The notes below the pieces were generated by a model. That model saw only the letters and a list, made by a program, of their open reading frames with translations. It had not been told where the DNA came from and searched no databases. Both the position numbers and the translations under genes were made by a program. A stretch of 64,000 bases of DNA from Syngnathus acus (Eukaryota; Chordata; Actinopteri; Syngnathiformes; Syngnathidae), in the NCBI RefSeq assembly GCF_901709675.1, contig NC_051095.1:25364456-25428455 (forward strand). The letters are read 5' to 3'. Below, one piece after another: positions 60,401 to 64,000 of the stretch. Position 1 is the stretch's first letter, and every line of letters starts with the position of its first letter.

Positions 60401-60732
60401 CCCTCTGGGAAGAGGTTTCGCAGCATCCGCTGCAGGTCCACCAGGTTCTGCAATAGTTTTTTCCCTGCTGTCGTCAGACTGTTGAACATTCAAACGTAGC
60501 ATTCCTCTGCACACTTGTAAATACTGCTTTTGTCTCCTGCACTGTTTACATACTTTATCACTGCTGCACTTTGTACTTTATAATTATCTTATTTCATATT
60601 TTTATATAGAATGTCACTTTTTAACCAGCCGAAATACCACTACATTGTTGAAAGCCGTATGCAACGAAATTTCGTTTTGTACACACCTAGTGTTGACAAA
60701 ATGACAATAAAGTTCTGTCTAAGTCTAAGTCT
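57487..60732 (+). mobile_element. L2-type LINE with complete ORF, subfamily 2, inside Tc1
   Basis: Starts at aaccaagATGGCGG, only seven bases before the ORF, and ends AATAAAGTTCTG plus (TCTAAG)n. A GC-rich start near the YY1-like AAGATGGCGG would suit an internal promoter, but the true 5' end cannot be set without other copies. The Tc1 sequence resumes at ctttgaatgatcc. No clear target-site duplication is seen. Confidence 0.88.
57494..60499 (+). CDS. intact L2 endonuclease/reverse-transcriptase ORF
   Basis: 1001 codons without a stop. A basic N-terminal region (RRRRSKRRRCDRRRKRG, about residues 95-111) may bind nucleic acid. The APE-type endonuclease starts about 127 (FLSNVRSLDNKMD) with LTETWL (about 161), GDFNQA (282) and SDHLSVML (332). 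The reverse transcriptase has FLDFSSAFNTI (about 685), TGSPQGCVLSPLLF and catalytic FADDTTVVG (about 774); the C-terminus ends LLPSGKRFRSIRCRSTRF. All catalytic motifs appear intact, so this copy could encode active protein. It lacks a separate ORF1, which may be expected for a truncated or single-ORF L2. Confidence 0.9.
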   Translation: MAAPQLAAAATGLNIRRVFSQNMSPRTLQTTQSLVYPSSRLVYDRQRLLEVRSSSVFGLVATTTLVCLRSLGVLRALAPEAHDAAGSPGSTRRRRSKRRRCDRRRKRGCRGGLTAKLKANPYKPPLPSIFLSNVRSLDNKMDHLKLELSSKREVRNCCALILTETWLNSSMPDNAVSLEGLATFRADRNSELSGKSRGGGLCVYINNNWCKNARSVASFCSSDIELLTVNCRPFYLPREFTVVSITAVYVPPSANTKEAMSVLYRTISELQSTHTEGVFIIAGDFNQASMKTILPHFYQHVDFPTRGENTLDLVYTNIKDAFRAAPHPHLGSSDHLSVMLIPAYRPLRIRAKPTVKQVRVWSEGAMEALQDCFECSDWDMFKSAATYDNQIDIDEYAMTVSAYINKCSEDVSTTKNIITRANQRPWMTEDVRHTLRARNSAFKSGDKEALRTARANLNRAIRLAKRSHSRKIQDFFHDANNTRSMWQGIRAITDYNLPSPLVGEVDADFLNGLNNFFGRFEALNSTPAVKTVPHQEEEALCLDSADVWKTLRRVNPRKAPGPDNIPGRVFKECAGQLAGVITDIFNISLDQAKVPVCFKAASIIPVPKKPQITSWNDYRPVALTPIMMKCFERLLKDHTVSRLPPTFDPFQFAYRQNRSTEDAISSVLHLSLAHLEERNTHVRLLFLDFSSAFNTIIPQHLVEKLEHLGFSTPLRNWLLDFLTNRPQSVRVGQNTSDVITLSTGSPQGCVLSPLLFTLMTHDCAPRFTTNHIVNFADDTTVVGLIRDNNDLDYREEVEQLVGWCRENSLILNVEKTKEIIVDFRKNQPHHAPLIINSSAVEVVSSTKSLGVHITDDLTWTVNTTTLVKRAQKRLYFLRRMRRAHLPPPIMRTFYRSTIESILTSCLSVWCGGCSASDWKNLRRVVRTTERIIGAPLPSIQDLSSQRWVSRARNIISDPSHPHHGLFSLLPSGKRFRSIRCRSTRFCNSFFPAVVRLLNIQT

Positions 60733-60867
60733 ATCTTTGAATGATCCAATGTTGTCCTAAATGACTGATGGTGATAAATAGAATGCACCTGTGTGTAATC
60801 AAGTCTCCGTATAAATGCACCTGCTCTTTGATAGTCTCAGGGTTCTGTTTAAAGCGCAGAGAGAACC

Positions 60868-61890
60868 ATGAAGACAAAGGAACACACCAGGCAGGTCCGA
60901 GATACTGTTGTGGAGAAGTTTAAAGCCGGATTTGAATACAAACAGATTTCCCAAGATTTAAACATCTCAAGGAGCACTGTGCAAGCAATTATATTGAAAT
61001 GGAAGGAGTATCAGACCACTGCAAATCTACCAAGACCCGGCCGTCCCTCCAAACTTTCATCTCAAAAAGGAGAAGACTGATCAGAGATGCAGCCAAGAGG
61101 CCCATGATCACTCTGGATGAACTGCAGATAACTACAGCTGAGGTGGGAGAGTCTGTCCATAGGACAACAATCAGTCGTGCACAGCACAAATCTGGCCTTT
61201 ATGGAAGAGTGGCAAGAAGAAAGCCATTTCTCAAAGATATCCATAAAAAGTCTCATTTAAGGTTTGCCACAAGCCACCTGGGAGACACACCAAACATGTG
61301 GAAGAAGGTGCTCTGGTCGGATGAAACCAAAATCGAACTTTTTGGCCACAATGCAAAACGATATGTTTGGCGTAAAAGCAACACAGCTCATCACCCTGAA
61401 CACACCATCCCCACTGTCAAACATGGTGGTGGCAGCATCATGGTTTGGGCCTGCTTTTCTTCAGCAGGGACAGGGAAGATGGCTAAAATTGATGGGAAGG
61501 TGGATGGAGCCAAATACAGGACCATTCTGGAAGAAAACCTGTTGGAGTCTGCAAAAGACCTGAGACTGGGACGGAGATTTATCTTCCAACAGGACAATGA
61601 ACGAAAACCTAAAGCCAAATCTACAATGGAATGGTTCACAAATAGACCTGGATACCCAGGTGTTAGAATGGCCAAGTCAAAGTCCAGACCTGAATCCAAT
61701 CGAGAATCTGTGCAAAGAGCTGAAGACTGCTGTTCACAAACGCTCTCCATCCAACCTCACTGAGCTCGAGCTGTTTTGCAAGGAAGAATGGGCAAGAATT
61801 CCAGTCTCTCGATGTGCAAAACTGATAGAGACATACCCCAAGCGACTTGCAGCTGTAATTGCAGCAAAAGGTGGCGCTACAAAGTATTAG
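60868..61890 (+). pseudogene. Tc1 transposase, frameshifted
   Basis: The ATG at 60868 follows a short leader. The first frame (to about 61065) gives the paired-type HTH: QISQDLNISRSTVQAII and then LPRPGRPSKLS. After a frameshift near 61060-61075 comes KRRRLIRDAAKRP, VLWSDETKIELFG (first catalytic Asp) and [15 protein letters not shown] (second Asp). A second frameshift near 61640 leads to [11 protein letters not shown] (catalytic Glu) and the C-terminus. The DD34E residues are all present but two frameshifts make it inactive. Length and order are normal for Tc1. Confidence 0.9.
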
Positions 61891-62111
61891 CGCAAGGGGG
61901 CCGAATAATATTGCACGCCCCACTTTTCAGTTTTTTATTTGTTAAGAAAGTTTAAATTATCCAATAAATTTTGTTCCACTTCACGATTGTGTCCCACTTG
62001 TTGTTGATTCTTGACAAAAAATTAAACTTTTATATCTTTATGTTTGAAGCCTGAAATGTCGCGAAATGTTGAAAGGTTCAAGGGGGCCGAATACTTTCGC
62101 AAGGCACTGTA

Positions 62112-62442
62112 CTTATCCTGCCCTCCAAATATGTTGAATATCAGAAGACAGTAAGCTCAACCACTTTCACTCATCAAGACTCTGAAGCCCAGGTTGAAGG
62201 TTGACTCCAGGTTTAATAACAAGGGAAAGGGTGAAACTGGGGGAATACAAACCAGCTTGTATAATCAGTCATATGAACTAAATGAATTAAATCAATATGA
62301 AATCTCAATCATGCCTTTAACATTCACAATATGAAATATGTATCATATCACTGTAACAAACGCACTGTTATCTTATAATCACTGTATAGTAACACAATCA
62401 CTGTGTTTATTAATTGTATTTGTCTGTTTAAACTATGAATTA
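62112..62442. other. short unique-looking spacer
   Basis: AT-rich sequence between Tc1 and Rex3; no feature seen. Confidence 0.4.
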
Positions 62443-64000
62443 TCCATCCATCCATCCATCCATCTTCTTCCGCTTATCCGGGGTCGGGTCGCGGGGGCAG
62501 CAGCTTCAGGAGGGACTCCCAGACTTCCCTCTCCCCAGCCACTTCATCTAGCTCATCCCGGGGGATCCCAAGGCGTTCCCAGGCCAGCCGAGAGACATAG
62601 TCTCTCCAGCGCGTCCTGGGTCGTCCCCGGGGTCTCCTACCGGTGGGACATGCCCGGAACACCTCCCCAGGGAGGCGTCCAGGAGGCATCCTGATGAGAT
62701 GCCCGAGCCACCTCATCTGGCTCCTCTCAACGTGGAGGAGTAGCGACTCTACTCCGAGTCTCTCCCGGATGACCGAACTCCTCACCCTATCTCTAAGGGA
62801 GAGCCCGGACATCCTGCGGAGAAAACTCATTTCGGCCGCTTGTATCCGGGATCTCGTTCTTTCGGTCACGACCCATAGCTCGTGACCATAGGTGAGGGTA
62901 GGAGCGTAAATCGACCGGTAAATTGAGAGCTTTGCCTTTTGGCTCAGCTCTCTCTTTACCACGACGGACCGGTACAGAGTCCGCATTACTGCCGACGCTG
63001 CACCGATCCGCCTGTCGATCTCGCGCTCCATCCTCCCCTCACTCGTGAACAAGACCCCAAGATACTTAAACTCCTCCACTTGGGGCAGGATCTCATCCCC
63101 GATCCGGAGAGGGCATTCCACCCTTTTCCGATCGAGGACCATGGACTCGGATTTGGAGGTGCTGACCCTCATCCCGACCGCTTCACACTCGGCTGCGAAC
63201 CGCTCCAGTGAGAGCTGGAGATCACGGCCTGAAGAAGCCAACAGCACCACGTCGTCTGCAAAAAGCAGAGACGCGATGCTGAGGTCCCCAAACCGGACAC
63301 CCTCAACGCCTCGGCTGCGCCTAGAAATTCTGTCCATAAAAATTATGAACAGAATCGGTGACAAAGGGCAGCCTTGGCGGAGTCCAACCCTCACTGGGAA
63401 CGAATCCGACTTACTGCCGGAAATGCGGACCACACTCTGGCATCGGTGATACAGGGACCGAACCGCCCTTATCAGTTGGCTCGGTACCCCGTACTCCCGA
63501 AGCACCCCCCACAGAACCTCCCGAGGGACACGGTCGAACGCCTTCTCCAAGTCCACAAAACACATGTGGACTGGTTGGGCGAACTCCCATGCACCCTCGA
63601 GGACCCTGTTGAGGGTGAAGAGCTGGTCCACTGTTCCACGGCCAGGACGAAAGCCACACTGTTCCTCCTGAATCCGAGGTTCGACCTCCCGACGGACCCT
63701 CCTCTCCAGCACCCCTGAATAGACCTTACCAGGGAGGCTGAGGAGTGTAATTCCCCTGTAATTGGAACACACCCTCCGGTCCCCCTTCTTAAAGAGGGGA
63801 ACCACCACCCCAGTCTGCCAATCCAGAGGCACTGTCCCCGATGTCCACGCGATGCTGTAGAGACGTGTCAGCCATGACAGCCCCACAACATCCAGAGCCC
63901 TTAAGAAATCCGGGCGGATCTCATCCACCCCCGGGGCCTTGCCACCGAGGAGTTTTTTAACTACCTCAGTGACTTCAACCCCAGAGATTGGAGAGTCCGC
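62443..64000 (-). mobile_element. Rex3/RTE-clade LINE, 3' part, continues past the window
   Basis: Minus-strand LINE with a (GGAT)n 3' tail (complement at 62443-62463), usual for RTE/Rex3 elements. The coding frame runs from the right edge without a stop. Confidence 0.88.
62474..64000 (-). CDS. Rex3-type reverse-transcriptase ORF, partial
   Basis: Open to the window edge; upstream of residue M at 63928 the frame continues KLLGGKAPGVDEIRPD, so the true start lies outside. Motifs: NYRGITLLSLPGKV, CGFRPGRGTVDQLF, FVDLEKAFDRVPRE, VGLRQGCPLSPILF and catalytic LLFADDVVLLASS. The C-terminus carries RGRPRTRWRDYVSRLAWERLG and ends LLPPRPDPG, typical of fish Rex3. No frameshift or stop in more than 500 codons, so it is young. 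Confidence 0.88.
   Translation of the reverse strand, partial: ADSPISGVEVTEVVKKLLGGKAPGVDEIRPDFLRALDVVGLSWLTRLYSIAWTSGTVPLDWQTGVVVPLFKKGDRRVCSNYRGITLLSLPGKVYSGVLERRVRREVEPRIQEEQCGFRPGRGTVDQLFTLNRVLEGAWEFAQPVHMCFVDLEKAFDRVPREVLWGVLREYGVPSQLIRAVRSLYHRCQSVVRISGSKSDSFPVRVGLRQGCPLSPILFIIFMDRISRRSRGVEGVRFGDLSIASLLFADDVVLLASSGRDLQLSLERFAAECEAVGMRVSTSKSESMVLDRKRVECPLRIGDEILPQVEEFKYLGVLFTSEGRMEREIDRRIGAASAVMRTLYRSVVVKRELSQKAKLSIYRSIYAPTLTYGHELWVVTERTRSRIQAAEMSFLRRMSGLSLRDRVRSSVIRERLGVESLLLHVERSQMRWLGHLIRMPPGRLPGEVFRACPTGRRPRGRPRTRWRDYVSRLAWERLGIPRDELDEVAGEREVWESLLKLLPPRPDPG

Larger units (their letters stand above)
56841..62109 (+). mobile_element. Tc1-family transposon with nested SINE and L2
   Basis: Ends CAGTGCCTTGCGAAAGTATT and its inverted partner AATACTTTCGCAAGGCACTG, with TA at 56839-56840 and 62110-62111. 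The inverted repeats extend about 210 bp inward (IR/DR type; the inner part includes tggataatttaaac on both sides). Removing the SINE region (about 56955-57330) and the L2 (57487-60732) leaves about 1.65 kb, a normal Tc1 length. Confidence 0.92.

Noticed and set aside
61391-61750. 119-codon minus-strand ORF inside Tc1
   Set aside because: Antisense to the Tc1 transposase.

Overview
This window is a vertebrate, almost certainly teleost fish, genomic segment. The evidence is split host genes with intact GT-AG junctions and a dense load of fish-type transposons: L2/CR1, Rex1-like and Rex3/RTE LINEs, a Tc1 element, several 8-bp-TSD hAT derivatives, a tRNA-derived SINE and a Tf1/sushi-type LTR. 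I cannot name the species.

Host genes, all on the minus strand. (1) 246-471 is the first coding exon of rnf103; the rest lies left of the window. (2) abhd18 fills most of 5.6-38.7 kb. Exons 1-7 lie at 37896-30440 and exons 8-12 follow. A tandem duplication of about 10.28 kb (5406-15680 and 15690-25941) gives two near-identical sets of exons 8-12. Splicing exons 1-7 to either set gives the same 423-residue alpha/beta-hydrolase. Intron 5 has the hallmarks of a U12-type AT-AC intron. (3) igbp1 (41614-44196) has three exons encoding 359 residues of the TAP42/alpha4 PP2A-family regulator. (4) Two possible terminal exons of an unrecognised gene or genes lie at 50643-50751 and 52026-52228.

The rest is layered mobile DNA. 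At 1.5-5 kb a young L2 sits inside an older L2. The abhd18 introns hold a set of TA-flanked elements whose ends begin CCGT and carry repeated TATAAG-x-CGC-like motifs (called families A, A', C, D and E here because I cannot assign them), nested up to four deep. They also hold a self-primed LTR remnant with a 36-bp satellite, and hAT derivatives that keep the start of a BED-finger transposase. At 47-50 kb a 5'-truncated L2 lies next to an older LINE. At 53-56 kb a minus-strand L2 carries a hAT insertion. At 56.8-62.1 kb a Tc1 element carries a SINE and an L2 with an intact 1001-codon ORF. A Rex3/RTE LINE runs off the right edge.

No operon-like organisation, rRNA, true tRNA gene or CRISPR array is present. 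The most notable points are the partial abhd18 duplication with its clear breakpoint, the AT-AC intron, the 11-nt LTR self-primer, the family A element ending 12 bp from a splice donor, the large intronic palindrome, and a non-autonomous element carrying its own TATA promoter.
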